Source of the DNA: Nocardia concava NBRC 100430
GTDB taxonomy: Bacteria; Actinomycetota; Actinomycetes; Mycobacteriales; Mycobacteriaceae
DNA: 64,000 bases
Assembly (NCBI RefSeq): GCF_000308815.1
Contig: NZ_BAFX01000008.1
Location: 1 to 64,000, forward strand
Direction: 5' to 3'
Shown: piece after piece, positions 1-8,608 of the stretch
Layout of the letters: every line of letters starts with the position of its first letter
How positions within the stretch are numbered: the first letter of the stretch is position 1
Program-made: the position numbers and the translations under genes
The notes under the pieces: model-generated
What the model was told of the DNA's origin: nothing
What the model saw: only the letters and a program-made list of their open reading frames with translations
The model's database searches: none

Positions 1-243
1 CGAAGTATTCTCGCCGTCCACGGCTGCGGCCGCACCCGCGCGGGCTGCGGTCGAATCGTCGGCCGTGACGGTGCTCGCGGCCCTTTCGGTCGGTGCCGTG
101 CCGGGCTGCGCTATGTCGCTCTGTGCTGTCTCCGCGCAGGCCGAGCGGCCATTTGTGGTGCGGGGGCGCGCTCCGGTGAGGGGGCAGCCGGGTTTGGGGG
201 TGGTGACCCCGGTGTCGGTTGCCTGCGCGGGGTTCGCGGTCAT
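1..243 (-). CDS. Partial ORF downstream of znuA, possibly start of the zinc ABC transporter ATPase gene
   Basis: The minus strand is open from an ATG at 243 to the window edge, with GC-rich third positions. A GGGAG ribosome-binding site lies just upstream of that ATG; an in-frame ATG at 333 is also possible. The visible peptide is rich in Ala, Thr, Pro and Gly, looks disordered, and shows no Walker motif. The gene follows znuA on the same strand after about 205 nt, where zinc importer operons normally place the ATPase (znuC). The ATPase identity is inferred only from position. It could also be an unrelated low-complexity protein or an artefact of high GC. Confidence 0.35.
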   Translation of the reverse strand, partial: MTANPAQATDTGVTTPKPGCPLTGARPRTTNGRSACAETAQSDIAQPGTAPTERAASTVTADDSTAARAGAAAAVDGENTS

Positions 244-448
244 GGTGGTACTCCCGGATGCGGCGGTGGTGATGCGGGCGGTGCGGGCGGGATCGGTGCG
301 GCGGGTTGTGCCGGAAGGGGTTTCGGCCGACATGGTTCCGGACGCGGCGAAGTCGCCGGGCGTGGGGCTCGGCGACTTCGGGGTCGTCCTCCGGTTCAGC
401 GGGGTTCCTCTGCTCGACACGACGGTCGAAACCGTCGCGGGGATGGCT

Positions 449-1396
449 TTATGCCAGGGCCTTGGCCAGGGCCTGGGCGTTGTTCGTCATCCAGGTGACG
501 TAGTCGAGGTCCTTGGGGAGGGTTTCGGTGACCTCCACGACGGTGACGCCGGATTTGTCGGCGGTGGTGCGCAGGTCCTGGGTGAGCTTGTCCTCGGTCT
601 GGACGTTGTAGACCAGGGCGCGAACCTGCTTGCCGGTCAACAGGTCCCGGACGGCGGCGACGTCGGCGGGGGCCGGGTCGGTGCCCTGTTCGATGGCCTC
701 CTGGAAGGCGTGCGGGGTCTTGTCGTCGGCCTTGGCGGCGGTCAGCAGGTAGGCGGCCAGCGGCTCGGTCTGCAGGACCGGCTGGTTCGGGTGCTCGGCG
801 GCGATCTTGGTGGTGATGGCCTCGATCGGGGCCAGCTTCGCGGCGAAGGCGGCGGCGCGGTCGGTGTAGGCCTGCTTGTGATCCGGGTCGATCTGGCCCA
901 GCGCGTCGGCGATGTGCTCGGCGATGTGGCCGACCTGGTGCACGTTGTACCAGATGTGCTCGTTGACCTCGTGCGAGTGGCCCGCGGCGTCGGTCTTGTC
1001 GGTAGTGGGTGCGGCCGAACCGGTTCCGTGATCGTGGTCGCCCTCGGTGGCGATATCGATGGCGTTGACCGTCTTGGTGTTCCGCCCGGCGATGGCCTTG
1101 TCGATGAACTCGTCGTAGTGGCCGCCGTTGTAGACGACCAGCTTGGCGTCGGTGATCTTGGCGGCGTCGGCGGGGGAGACCTCGAACGAGTGCGGGTCCA
1201 CCTTCGGATCGTTGATGATCGATTCGACCTTCACGTCGGGTCCGGCGACGGCCTTGGTGATATCGCCCCACACATTGGTGGAGGCCACGACGGTGAGCTG
1301 GTCGGAATCCTTCGAGGTGCCGCAGGCCGTCAGGGTGGCGACGGTGGCAAGGCCGGCGGCGAACACGGCAAAACCTCGGGCAAAGCTTTTGGTCAC
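449..1396 (-). CDS. znuA: Zinc ABC transporter substrate-binding lipoprotein (ZnuA/TroA family)
   Basis: This 315-residue protein is the extracytoplasmic metal receptor of a high-affinity zinc (possibly manganese) importer. Residues 1-25 form a lipoprotein signal with lipobox LTAC, so Cys25 should be acylated. Expected family metal ligands are visible: His69 in DPHSF, His147 in EHIW, and a His/Asp-rich loop at about 119-141 that is typical of zinc-specific members. The GTG start at 1396 was chosen because CCAGGAG lies just upstream and it places the signal peptide at the N-terminus; the open frame extends much further but only as antisense of the next gene. A candidate Zur operator lies upstream. 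The transporter ATPase and permease genes would follow to the left. Confidence 0.9.
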   Translation of the reverse strand: MTKSFARGFAVFAAGLATVATLTACGTSKDSDQLTVVASTNVWGDITKAVAGPDVKVESIINDPKVDPHSFEVSPADAAKITDAKLVVYNGGHYDEFIDKAIAGRNTKTVNAIDIATEGDHDHGTGSAAPTTDKTDAAGHSHEVNEHIWYNVHQVGHIAEHIADALGQIDPDHKQAYTDRAAAFAAKLAPIEAITTKIAAEHPNQPVLQTEPLAAYLLTAAKADDKTPHAFQEAIEQGTDPAPADVAAVRDLLTGKQVRALVYNVQTEDKLTQDLRTTADKSGVTVVEVTETLPKDLDYVTWMTNNAQALAKALA

Positions 1397-1425
1397 GCGG
1401 GTACTCCTGGCACTGCGGCTTACTA

Positions 1426-1449
1426 GAAACGAAAACGATTGCCATTTGA
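1426..1449. promoter_or_regulatory. Candidate Zur (zinc uptake regulator) operator of znuA
   Basis: An AT-rich island stands out in this GC-rich DNA about 30-50 bp upstream of znuA. It contains GAAAACGATTGCCA, which resembles the GAAAA-x-GATT core of Fur/Zur-type sites with an imperfect right arm. The position suits a repressor overlapping the promoter. The assignment is inference from motif and neighbour. Confidence 0.35.
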
Positions 1450-1510
1450 ATGTAGCGCAAACGACCGTTAGGGCCCTAGCCCCGGACGGGAAGATGTGGC
1501 CCGCACAACA

Positions 1511-1549
1511 CGAAAGGCCCGGAGAGCGAATCGCTCTCCGGGCCTTTCG
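1511..1549. terminator. Long perfect hairpin between otsB-GH15 and znuA
   Basis: Two 19-nt arms (CGAAAGGCCCGGAGAGCGA and its exact complement) are separated by one base. The hairpin sits just after the stop of the trehalose gene and upstream of znuA, both on the minus strand, and fits an intrinsic terminator isolating the two units. The CGAAAGGCCC-type stem recurs at 37284 and 50318 at the ends of other operons. Confidence 0.8.
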
Positions 1550-1563
1550 GACCAGGTAGATCC

Positions 1564-4134
1564 CTAGGTCAGCGCCGCCACCGGCTGGCTCAGCAGCTGC
1601 GCGCAGCGCAGCAGGCCGAGGTGGCTGTAGGCCTGCGGATGGTTGCCGAGCGAGCGTTCGGCAACGGGGTCGTACTCCTCGGAGAGCAGACCGGTCGGTC
1701 CCGCCACATCCACCAGCTGCGCGAACAACGCCTCGGCGTCCTCCCGCTTGCCGATCAGCAGATACGCCTCGACCAGCCAGGCCGCGCACAGGTGGAAGCC
1801 ACCCTCGCCGCCGGGCAGCCCGTCGTCGTGGTGGTACCGGTACACGGTCGACCCGCTGCGCAGCTCGGCCTCGGTCGCCACCACGGTCGCCGCGAATCTC
1901 GGATCCGAGGGCTCGATGAGCCCGGACAGCCCGATGTGCAGCGTGGCGGCGTCCAGATCGGTCCCGTCGTAAGCCGCTGTGTAGGACTGGACTTCGTCGT
2001 TCCAGCCCTCGGTCTTGACCTCGTCGGCGATGGTGTCGCGCAGCGTCTCCCACTCCGGGTCGGCGGGTCGGGCGAACTGCTTGGCCAGGGTGAGCGCGCG
2101 GTCCACCGTGAGCCAGCCCATGACCTTGGAGTACACGTGGTGGCGCGGATTGCCGCGGATCTCCCAGATGCCGTGGTCGGGTTCGCGCCAGCGCCGCTGC
2201 ACCGCGGACACCATGGCATGCACCAGTTCCCAGTCCATATCGGGCAGCGCCTTGGCGGGATCGTTGATGCCCTTGCGTTCTCGCGCGTGCGCCAGCTGGG
2301 AGATGAGGTCCACGATGGGACCGAACACGTCCAGCTGTACCTGCATGTTCGCCGCGTTGCCGACGCGCACCGGCCGCGAGCCGGCATAGCCGGGCAGCTG
2401 GTCGATGACGGCCTCGGGCGGCAGGGTCTCGCCGTAGAGGGTGTAGAGCGGGTGCAGGCGTTCGGGTCCGGGCAGGGTCTCGAGCACCCGGTGCACCCAG
2501 GCCAGCAGGTCCTCGGCCTCGCCGATGGAACCCAGCGATACCAGCGCGGACGCGGTGAGCGAGGCGTCGCGCAGCCAGCAGTAGCGGTAATCCCAGTTGC
2601 GCACGCCGCCGATGTCCTCGGGCAGCGAGGTGGTGGCCGCGGCCAGGATGGAACCGGACGGCGCGTGCACCAGTCCGCGCAGGGTGAGCGCGGAGCGCTT
2701 CATGAGATCGGGCTTGAGCGGCGGCAGTTCGAGGGTGCCGACCCATTCGCCCCAGTACCGCTCGGCCTCCCGGCGGCGGTCCGTCTCGCCGCGCATGGCG
2801 GGCGCGAGATCGGAGGTGCCGCAGCGCATTTCGAGGACGATCGGGCCCTGACGCGGATCGACCACGGCGCGCGCGGTGTGGTGGTTGCCGTCGTCGGTGA
2901 TCTCCCATTCGACGCCGGGGGAGCGCAGCACGATGGGATCGTTGGTGCCCTCCACCTTGAGCCCGCCGGTGGCGTGCACCAGCCGGACCGGCACCTGCCC
3001 GAATTCGGGCCGGGGCGCGAAGGTGATGACCGCCTTGGCGTCACCGGTGATGACGCGGGTCAGGTCGGTGCGCTCGGGCACCACGTCGTGCGGCAGGTAA
3101 TCCACGACCTGCAAACTGGACCAACGGGTTTCGACGGTCATGGTGCCGTCGACGTAGCGCTGCGACAGCGGCAGGCTCGCCCGCTCGGGCTGAATGGTGA
3201 AGTGGCCCGCTCCCGGCCCGCCCAGCAGGTGGGCGAAGACGGCGGCGGAGTCGGGTTCGGGATGGCACAGCCAGGTGACGGTGCCGTCCGGGGTGACCAG
3301 GGCCTTGGAGCGCGGGCTGGCCAGCATGGTCAGCCGCTCGATTCGAGGGGCGCTGGCACCTGCCAACCACGTGCGGCGCTCCTCGAGGAGAAACGCCAGC
3401 GCCTTCGACACCTCCTCGGTGCTGGCCACGCGGAACTCCGCGAGGGATTCGCCCTCGCCGACCTTGATGCCGACGTCGGGCCCGGAGAGGCGTTTGAACG
3501 CCTTCTCGTCGGTGACGTCATCGCCGATGAACAGGGCCGCGGAGGCGCCCTGCTGGTGCCGGACGATATCGAGCGCCGCGCCCTTGTCGGTCTCGACGAC
3601 CGCGAGCTCGATGACCTCCTTGCCCTCGGTGGTCTGCACGCCGACCCAGCTGGCCGGACCCTGGCGCACCGCGACCAGTGCGCGGCGGCCGATCTCGGGG
3701 CTGGCGTTGCGGACGTGCAAAGCCACACTGGCCGGTTTGATTTCGACCGATGCGCCCGGATTGTCCTGAGCGATCTGGGTCAGGGTCGTGGTGACCTCGG
3801 CCAGCAGTTGTTTGGCGTCGTTGTCGATGGCGTGCACGAAGCCGACATCGAATTCCGAACCGTGACTACCGATCAGCTGCACCTCGACGGGCAACCGGGA
3901 CAGGGCCGCGAGATCGCGCAGGGCGCGACCGGAGATCACGGCGGCGGTGGTTCCGGTGAGACCGGCGAGGGCGCGCAGGGCGCTCACCGACTCCCGATGG
4001 GGATAGGCCTTCGTCGGGTCGGAGACGATGGGCGCGATCGTCCCGTCGTAATCCGATGCGACCAGCAACCGTGGCACGCGGGCGATGGCCGACAGGGCAC
4101 GGCGAAGTTCGAGTGACAAATCCTGTGCGCTCAC
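1564..4134 (-). CDS. otsB: Trehalose-6-phosphate phosphatase fused to GH15 glycoside hydrolase
   Basis: This 856-residue protein joins two enzymes. Residues 1 to about 255 are a HAD trehalose-6-phosphate phosphatase: DYDGT nucleophile motif near residue 28, ISGR, and GDDVTDE metal motif near 205. Residues from about 265 to the end are a glucoamylase-like GH15 domain with the markers WDYRYCWLRDA, IWEIRG with the general acid, and EEYDP followed by GNHPQAYSHLGLL. Mycobacterial stand-alone GH15 homologues are trehalases, so the fusion could turn trehalose-6-phosphate into trehalose and then glucose in one chain. Start is GTG at 4134 with a weak ribosome-binding site. An equally long antisense frame is an artefact of GC content. 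Domain calls are strong; trehalase specificity is inference. Confidence 0.88.
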   Translation of the reverse strand: MSAQDLSLELRRALSAIARVPRLLVASDYDGTIAPIVSDPTKAYPHRESVSALRALAGLTGTTAAVISGRALRDLAALSRLPVEVQLIGSHGSEFDVGFVHAIDNDAKQLLAEVTTTLTQIAQDNPGASVEIKPASVALHVRNASPEIGRRALVAVRQGPASWVGVQTTEGKEVIELAVVETDKGAALDIVRHQQGASAALFIGDDVTDEKAFKRLSGPDVGIKVGEGESLAEFRVASTEEVSKALAFLLEERRTWLAGASAPRIERLTMLASPRSKALVTPDGTVTWLCHPEPDSAAVFAHLLGGPGAGHFTIQPERASLPLSQRYVDGTMTVETRWSSLQVVDYLPHDVVPERTDLTRVITGDAKAVITFAPRPEFGQVPVRLVHATGGLKVEGTNDPIVLRSPGVEWEITDDGNHHTARAVVDPRQGPIVLEMRCGTSDLAPAMRGETDRRREAERYWGEWVGTLELPPLKPDLMKRSALTLRGLVHAPSGSILAAATTSLPEDIGGVRNWDYRYCWLRDASLTASALVSLGSIGEAEDLLAWVHRVLETLPGPERLHPLYTLYGETLPPEAVIDQLPGYAGSRPVRVGNAANMQVQLDVFGPIVDLISQLAHARERKGINDPAKALPDMDWELVHAMVSAVQRRWREPDHGIWEIRGNPRHHVYSKVMGWLTVDRALTLAKQFARPADPEWETLRDTIADEVKTEGWNDEVQSYTAAYDGTDLDAATLHIGLSGLIEPSDPRFAATVVATEAELRSGSTVYRYHHDDGLPGGEGGFHLCAAWLVEAYLLIGKREDAEALFAQLVDVAGPTGLLSEEYDPVAERSLGNHPQAYSHLGLLRCAQLLSQPVAALT

Positions 4135-4532
4135 GCATCCAACCTAATGATCGGAGGAGATTTTTCAGGGCGCGAGTGATGCTACTGGGTCTTGATTGCC
4201 CACTCGTGTGGGCGGTGATACATAGCGTTTACAAGACACTTCCGTGTCGTTCACTCGAAATGTGAGACGCGCCCGGATTGCTCGCCGTTCACTCCCGTTG
4301 ACCTGCACTGTTCCAGCAAACGAAACAGGGGCTACCCAGATCTCCGGACCGGGCAGCCCCTGCGAATCCGTGCGAACGCACGGCATGCGTTTGCGCTCCC
4401 CCGCCTCCCCGAGCCTTCAGCGGACGGCTGGGGAGCCGTCCAGGCTGGCAACCCGTGCCGGCGGTTGGGAGCCGAACCGACTCTGGGCGTCCCCGGGGAG
4501 TTACCCCGAATCTCGCCAGATCAGTTGTCGCG
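4135..4532. other. 398-bp intergenic region with two hairpins
   Basis: No convincing gene was seen. One imperfect stem spans about 4325-4362 (CAGGGGCTACCC pairing with GGGCAGCCCCTG). A second, 4422-4441, is an 8-bp perfect stem (GGACGGCT/AGCCGTCC) around GGGG. Either could terminate kstR, which ends at 4533; neither has a T-tract. The promoter of the otsB-GH15 gene must lie in the left part. Short ORFs here show no family features. Confidence 0.4.
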
Positions 4533-5192
4533 TCAGGAGACCCCGGACGCTTGGTTGCCGATGAGCAGATCAACCGTCAGCTCCAGGCGCTCGGTCACGT
4601 CGGTGGCCGAGGCGCGACGGGTCAGCCACGCCACCAGATTGGACAGCCAGACGTCGGAAATGACTCGGGCGATGGCCAACTGGCGATCGGAGGGGACCTC
4701 GTCGGACAGGGCCCGGGCGAAGAAGCGGTCCATCACCTTGCCGACGCGATCGACCTCGGCGGCCGCGGAGGCGTCGGCGAACATGAAGGCCCGGGTCATC
4801 GCCTCGGTGAGCAGCGGATCGCGCTGCATGGCGCGGGTGACCTGGGTGAGCAGCAGGTGCATACGCTCCTGCGGGGTGGCCCCGGCGAGCGGCTTGCGCC
4901 GGCCCTCGAACTGCTCGAATTCCCGTGCCAGCGCGGACACCAGCAGGTGCACCTTGGAGGGGAAGTACCGGTAGAGCGTGCCGACCGCGACATCCGCGCG
5001 CTCGGCGACGGCGCGCATCTGCACGGCGTCGTAGCCGCCCTTGGAGGCCAGCGCGAGGGTGGCGTCGAGGATGCGTTTGCGGCGGTCGCGCTGCGCCGCC
5101 GAGCTCAGATCCTCCTCGCTGAGGGTGGTGACGGGCGCGGTGCGTCCACCGGGCTGCCCGTCGGCGGCCTGCGATCGGGAGGGACTGGCCAT
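4533..5192 (-). CDS. kstR: TetR-family repressor KstR of cholesterol catabolism
   Basis: This 219-residue regulator is the master repressor of the upper cholesterol pathway; in mycobacteria it is released by CoA thioesters of cholesterol metabolites. The N-terminal TetR helix-turn-helix (RRKRILDATLALASKGGY through GTLYRYFPSK) and the segment RVISDVWLSNLVAWLTRRAS match my recollection of mycobacterial KstR almost word for word. ATG at 5192 was chosen because an AGGA sequence lies about 11 nt upstream; about 25 extra residues precede the conserved core. It is divergent from fadE34, as in Mycobacterium tuberculosis, with a KstR box in the shared promoter, implying autoregulation. Confidence 0.96.
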   Translation of the reverse strand: MASPSRSQAADGQPGGRTAPVTTLSEEDLSSAAQRDRRKRILDATLALASKGGYDAVQMRAVAERADVAVGTLYRYFPSKVHLLVSALAREFEQFEGRRKPLAGATPQERMHLLLTQVTRAMQRDPLLTEAMTRAFMFADASAAAEVDRVGKVMDRFFARALSDEVPSDRQLAIARVISDVWLSNLVAWLTRRASATDVTERLELTVDLLIGNQASGVS

Positions 5193-5323
5193 CGGTTGAA
5201 AGTCCTTTCCTGCACGAATCGTTCGGTTCATCTCGCCCAGCATCCCGCTCCGGGTGAGAGCACGGCTGGGCACGAGTTCGTACCGCGACCGGACGGCGCT
5301 TGACTTCAGCCCGGCTCGAACAT

Positions 5324-5337
5324 TAGAACATGTTCTA
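5324..5337. promoter_or_regulatory. KstR operator in the kstR/fadE34 intergenic region
   Basis: TAGAACATGTTCTA is a perfect 14-bp palindrome and matches the known KstR consensus TnnAACnnGTTnnA at every fixed position. It lies between the divergent kstR and fadE34 starts, where it can control both. Confidence 0.93.
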
Positions 5338-5372
5338 GGAGCTGAAGTCACGCCGGAAAGGCGGTATGGAGT

Positions 5373-7523
5373 GTGACCATAGCCACCACTGACGAGCATA
5401 AAGCCGTCCAGGAATCGATGCGCGGATGGGCCGCCGCGGTGCGCCCAATTGCAACACTGCGTTCGGGTGCACCGGAATTTTGGCGCGAATACTGGCCGCG
5501 CCTGGCCGATCTCGGAATTTTCCGGGTCGCGGTGCCGGAAGAGGCCGGGGGCGCGGGCGGGACCGTCGGAGATCTCGCGGTCCTGGTGGAGCAGGCGGCG
5601 CATGATCTGGTCGGCGGACCGGTGCTGTCGACGGCGTTGGCGGGTCTGGTCGTCGGCGAGGCGCTCGACGAGATTACGCCATGCGGCGTCGCGCTCGAGG
5701 GCGAAATCGCAATCTCCGCCGACGAATCCGGGGCGCTGGTGTCCGGTGAGTGGGACTCGGTTCCGGGTGCCGCGCCGGGCACGGCGGTGCTGGTCCCGGT
5801 GCGTTCCGGGGACCGCCACCTGTGGGCGCTGATCGACGCCGCCGCCCCCGGACTGCGGGTGGAGCCGCTGCCCGGGATCGATCAGGCCATGCCGCTGGCG
5901 CGGGTGGTCTGCGCCGAGGTCGCGGTGGCTGCGGATCGCCTTTTCGAGCCGGACTTCTCGGTGCTCGACGTGGCCGCCACCCTGGTCGCGGCGGAGGCTG
6001 CGGGCATTGCCGGCTGGGCGCTCGAGACCGCCACCGAATACGCGAAGGTGCGCGAACAATTCGGGCGCAAGATCGGCGAATTCCAAGCGATCAAACACAT
6101 TTGCGCGTGGATGCTGTGCCGGGCCGAACAGATTCGCGCGGTCGCCGCCGATGCCGCCGCCGCGATCGACAGCGGCAGTGCGGAACTGCGCCTGTCCGCG
6201 GCCGTCGCCTTGGCGGTATCGCTGGACGCGGCGGTCGAGAATGCCAAGGACTGCATTCAGGTTCTGGGTGGAATCGGTTTCACTTGGGAGCACGACGCGC
6301 ACCTGTATCTGCGCCGCGCCACCGCGCTGCGGCAGCTGCTGGGCGGGTCGGCGCGCTGGCGCGCCCGGGTCGCCGAGCTGACGCTGGCGGGCGTGCGCCG
6401 CACGGTGAGCATTGATCTCGGTGACGACTCCGGATCGACCTGGGAGGCAGCCGGTTTGGATGCCGCCGAGGCGGCGGTGCTGGCGGCCGACCTGGCCAAG
6501 ATCGCGGCGTTGCCGGAGTCCGAGCAGCGGCTGGCATTGGCCGAAGCGGGCCTGCTGGCCTCGCACTGGCCCGTGCCGTACGGCCGCGGGGCGGGTCCGA
6601 TCCTGCGCACCCAGCTCGACGATCAGATCCGCAAGGCCGGAATCACGCTGCCGGAGTTGGCGATTGCCAACTGGGCCATCCCGACGCTGCTGCAGTGGGG
6701 CACGCCCGAGCAGATCGAGCGCTACGCCATGCCGACGCTGACCGGTGAGGTCATCTGGTGCCAGCTCTTCTCCGAGCCCGGTGCGGGTTCCGACCTGGCG
6801 GCGCTGCGCACGGTGGCCGAGCGGATCGAGGGCGGCTGGAAGCTGCGCGGCCAGAAGGTGTGGACCTCGCTGGCGGATCGGGCGACGTGGGGCATCTGCC
6901 TCGCGCGCACCGACCCGTCCGCGCCGAAGCACAAGGGCATCAGCTACTTCCTGGTCGATATGAAGAGCCCCGGGCTGGACATCCGGCCGCTGGTGGAGAT
7001 CACCGGTGAGGCGCGCTTCAACGAGGTGTTCCTCGATGACGTGTTCGTTCCGGACGAATGCTTGGTCGGCGAGTTGGGCAATGGGTGGAAGATCGCGCGT
7101 TCCACCCTCTCGGCGGAGCGGGTCGCCATGGGCGGCAAGGGAATCGGCGATGAGCTGGAGGCGTTGATCGCCGCCGCCCCGGCCTCGGGGCCGGGCGCGG
7201 AATTGGTCGCGGACCGTCTGGGCGCGCTCATTTCAGAATCTGTTGCCGGAACTTTGCTGGAAGCCCGTGCGGCACAGAAGCTGCTGACCGGAGGCGACCC
7301 CGCCGCGCAAAGTAGCGTTCGCAAACTGGTCGGTGTGCGACACCGGCAGGCGGTGGCCGAATTTGCCGTCGAATTGTCCGGTGCGGCGGGCGCTCTGGAA
7401 ACCGATGTGGTGAAAGAATTCCTGCTCACACGCTGTTTGTCGATTGCGGGCGGTACCGAGCAGATTCTGTTGACCGTCGCCGGTGAACGGATCCTCGGGT
7501 TGCCACGCGAGTCGCACGGCTAG
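5373..7523 (+). CDS. fadE34: Fused two-domain acyl-CoA dehydrogenase FadE34 (ChsE3)
   Basis: This 716-residue flavoprotein contains two acyl-CoA dehydrogenase halves, about 1-330 and 350-716, matching the roughly 711-residue FadE34. The fused halves mimic the alpha2beta2 enzymes used for steroid substrates. In mycobacteria FadE34 dehydrogenates the CoA ester of the five-carbon cholesterol side chain (C24 stage). The N-half carries GGIGFTWEHDAHLYLRR; the C-half carries FSEPGAGSDLAALRT, GQKVWTS and GGTEQILLTVAGERILGLPR. Start is GTG at 5373 with GGAG a few nt upstream. It is the first gene of the KstR-controlled operon reaching ltp2. Confidence 0.93.
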   Translation: MTIATTDEHKAVQESMRGWAAAVRPIATLRSGAPEFWREYWPRLADLGIFRVAVPEEAGGAGGTVGDLAVLVEQAAHDLVGGPVLSTALAGLVVGEALDEITPCGVALEGEIAISADESGALVSGEWDSVPGAAPGTAVLVPVRSGDRHLWALIDAAAPGLRVEPLPGIDQAMPLARVVCAEVAVAADRLFEPDFSVLDVAATLVAAEAAGIAGWALETATEYAKVREQFGRKIGEFQAIKHICAWMLCRAEQIRAVAADAAAAIDSGSAELRLSAAVALAVSLDAAVENAKDCIQVLGGIGFTWEHDAHLYLRRATALRQLLGGSARWRARVAELTLAGVRRTVSIDLGDDSGSTWEAAGLDAAEAAVLAADLAKIAALPESEQRLALAEAGLLASHWPVPYGRGAGPILRTQLDDQIRKAGITLPELAIANWAIPTLLQWGTPEQIERYAMPTLTGEVIWCQLFSEPGAGSDLAALRTVAERIEGGWKLRGQKVWTSLADRATWGICLARTDPSAPKHKGISYFLVDMKSPGLDIRPLVEITGEARFNEVFLDDVFVPDECLVGELGNGWKIARSTLSAERVAMGGKGIGDELEALIAAAPASGPGAELVADRLGALISESVAGTLLEARAAQKLLTGGDPAAQSSVRKLVGVRHRQAVAEFAVELSGAAGALETDVVKEFLLTRCLSIAGGTEQILLTVAGERILGLPRESHG

Positions 7524-7543
7524 CCCACACCTCAACCGGGAGT

Positions 7544-8608
7544 ATGGAATTGGACTTCACCAGGGACGAGAGCCAGGACGCTGTCGCCGAGGTTGTCGTA
7601 AGTTTGCTGGAACGCGAAAGCGCGCGCGATATCGCGCTGTGGCCGATCATTTCGGACAGCGGCCTGCTGGCCGTGCCGCTGCCCGAGAAGTTCGGCGGCG
7701 ACGATATGGGCCTGCTCGAGGTCTCGGCCCTGCTCACCGAGCTGGCCACCGACGCCGCGCAGGTGCCCGCGCTGTCCACGCTCGGCTTCGGTGTGCTGCC
7801 GCTGAAGGCGATCGGCGTGCCGGATGCCTTGGCGGAGAAGCTGTTTCCCGCCGTGGCCGAGGGCGCGGTGCTGACCGCGGCGCTGCACGAGACCGGTTCG
7901 CCGTTCACCGTGAAGCCGGACACCACCGCGGTCACCGACGGCACCACCGTGCGGATCACCGGCCGCAAGGTGGCGGTGCCCTACGCCGACACCGCGCGCT
8001 GGATTCTGGTGCCCACCGACAACGGCATCGCCGTGGTGGACGGTGACGCCGCGGGCCTCACCAAGACCGCGAACCCGACTTCCGATGGCGTGCCGGAGTT
8101 TTCGCTCCAGCTCGACCAGGTGGAGATCCCGGCCGAGCAGTTGCTCCCCGGCGGGCTGACCGAGCTGCACCGCTTCGCGCTGGCGAGCCTCGGCGCGGTG
8201 GCCGACGGCCTGCTGAAGGGTGTGGTCTCGCTGACCGCCGAGCATGTGCGGACCCGGCAGCAGTTCGGCCGCCCGTTGGCCGAATTCCAGGCTGTCGCAC
8301 AGCAGATCGCGGATGTGTACGTGGTCTCGCGGACCCTGCACGTGGCCGCCTGTTCGGCCGCCTGGGCGCTGGCCCAGGACGAGCCGGACACCGAGCGGAT
8401 CGACGACGACCTGGACGTGCTGGCGTACACGGTGGCCTCGGAACTGCCCGCGGCCATGCAGAAGTGTCACCACCTGCACGGCGGTCTCGGTGTCGATATC
8501 ACCCATCCGCTGCACCGCTACTACTCACAGGCCAAGGACATCGCGCGCTGGCTCGGCGGCGAATCGTTCCGGCTGGACCGTTTGGGAGCCAGATGTTCAT
8601 CGAACTGA
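7544..8608 (+). CDS. fadE28: Acyl-CoA dehydrogenase subunit FadE28 (ChsE1)
   Basis: This 354-residue subunit is the partner of FadE29 in the alpha2beta2 ChsE1-ChsE2 dehydrogenase, which desaturates 3-oxo-4-pregnene-20-carboxyl-CoA, the three-carbon side-chain intermediate. The family C-terminal region is present (RTRQQFGRPLAEFQAVAQQIAD and CHHLHGGLGVDITHPLHRYY), while middle FAD-binding motifs are weak, as usual for this half. A GGGAG ribosome-binding site precedes ATG 7544, 20 nt after fadE34. Identity rests on order: the next genes are fadE29, chsH2, chsH1 and ltp2, as in the mycobacterial igr operon. The 3' end overlaps fadE29 by 16 nt. Confidence 0.92.
   Translation: MELDFTRDESQDAVAEVVVSLLERESARDIALWPIISDSGLLAVPLPEKFGGDDMGLLEVSALLTELATDAAQVPALSTLGFGVLPLKAIGVPDALAEKLFPAVAEGAVLTAALHETGSPFTVKPDTTAVTDGTTVRITGRKVAVPYADTARWILVPTDNGIAVVDGDAAGLTKTANPTSDGVPEFSLQLDQVEIPAEQLLPGGLTELHRFALASLGAVADGLLKGVVSLTAEHVRTRQQFGRPLAEFQAVAQQIADVYVVSRTLHVAACSAAWALAQDEPDTERIDDDLDVLAYTVASELPAAMQKCHHLHGGLGVDITHPLHRYYSQAKDIARWLGGESFRLDRLGARCSSN

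Noticed and set aside
65..1426. Plus-strand ORF of 453 codons
   Set aside because: Antisense to znuA, Gly/Val-rich with no domain; produced by GC-biased third positions of the real gene.
1621..4116. Plus-strand ORF of 831 codons
   Set aside because: Exact antisense shadow of the otsB-GH15 gene, rich in Gly/Arg/Gln and without motifs.
4381..4470. Possible tRNA or riboswitch before kstR/otsB
   Set aside because: Only an isolated 8-bp stem is visible; no cloverleaf, anticodon arm or known riboswitch core could be built.
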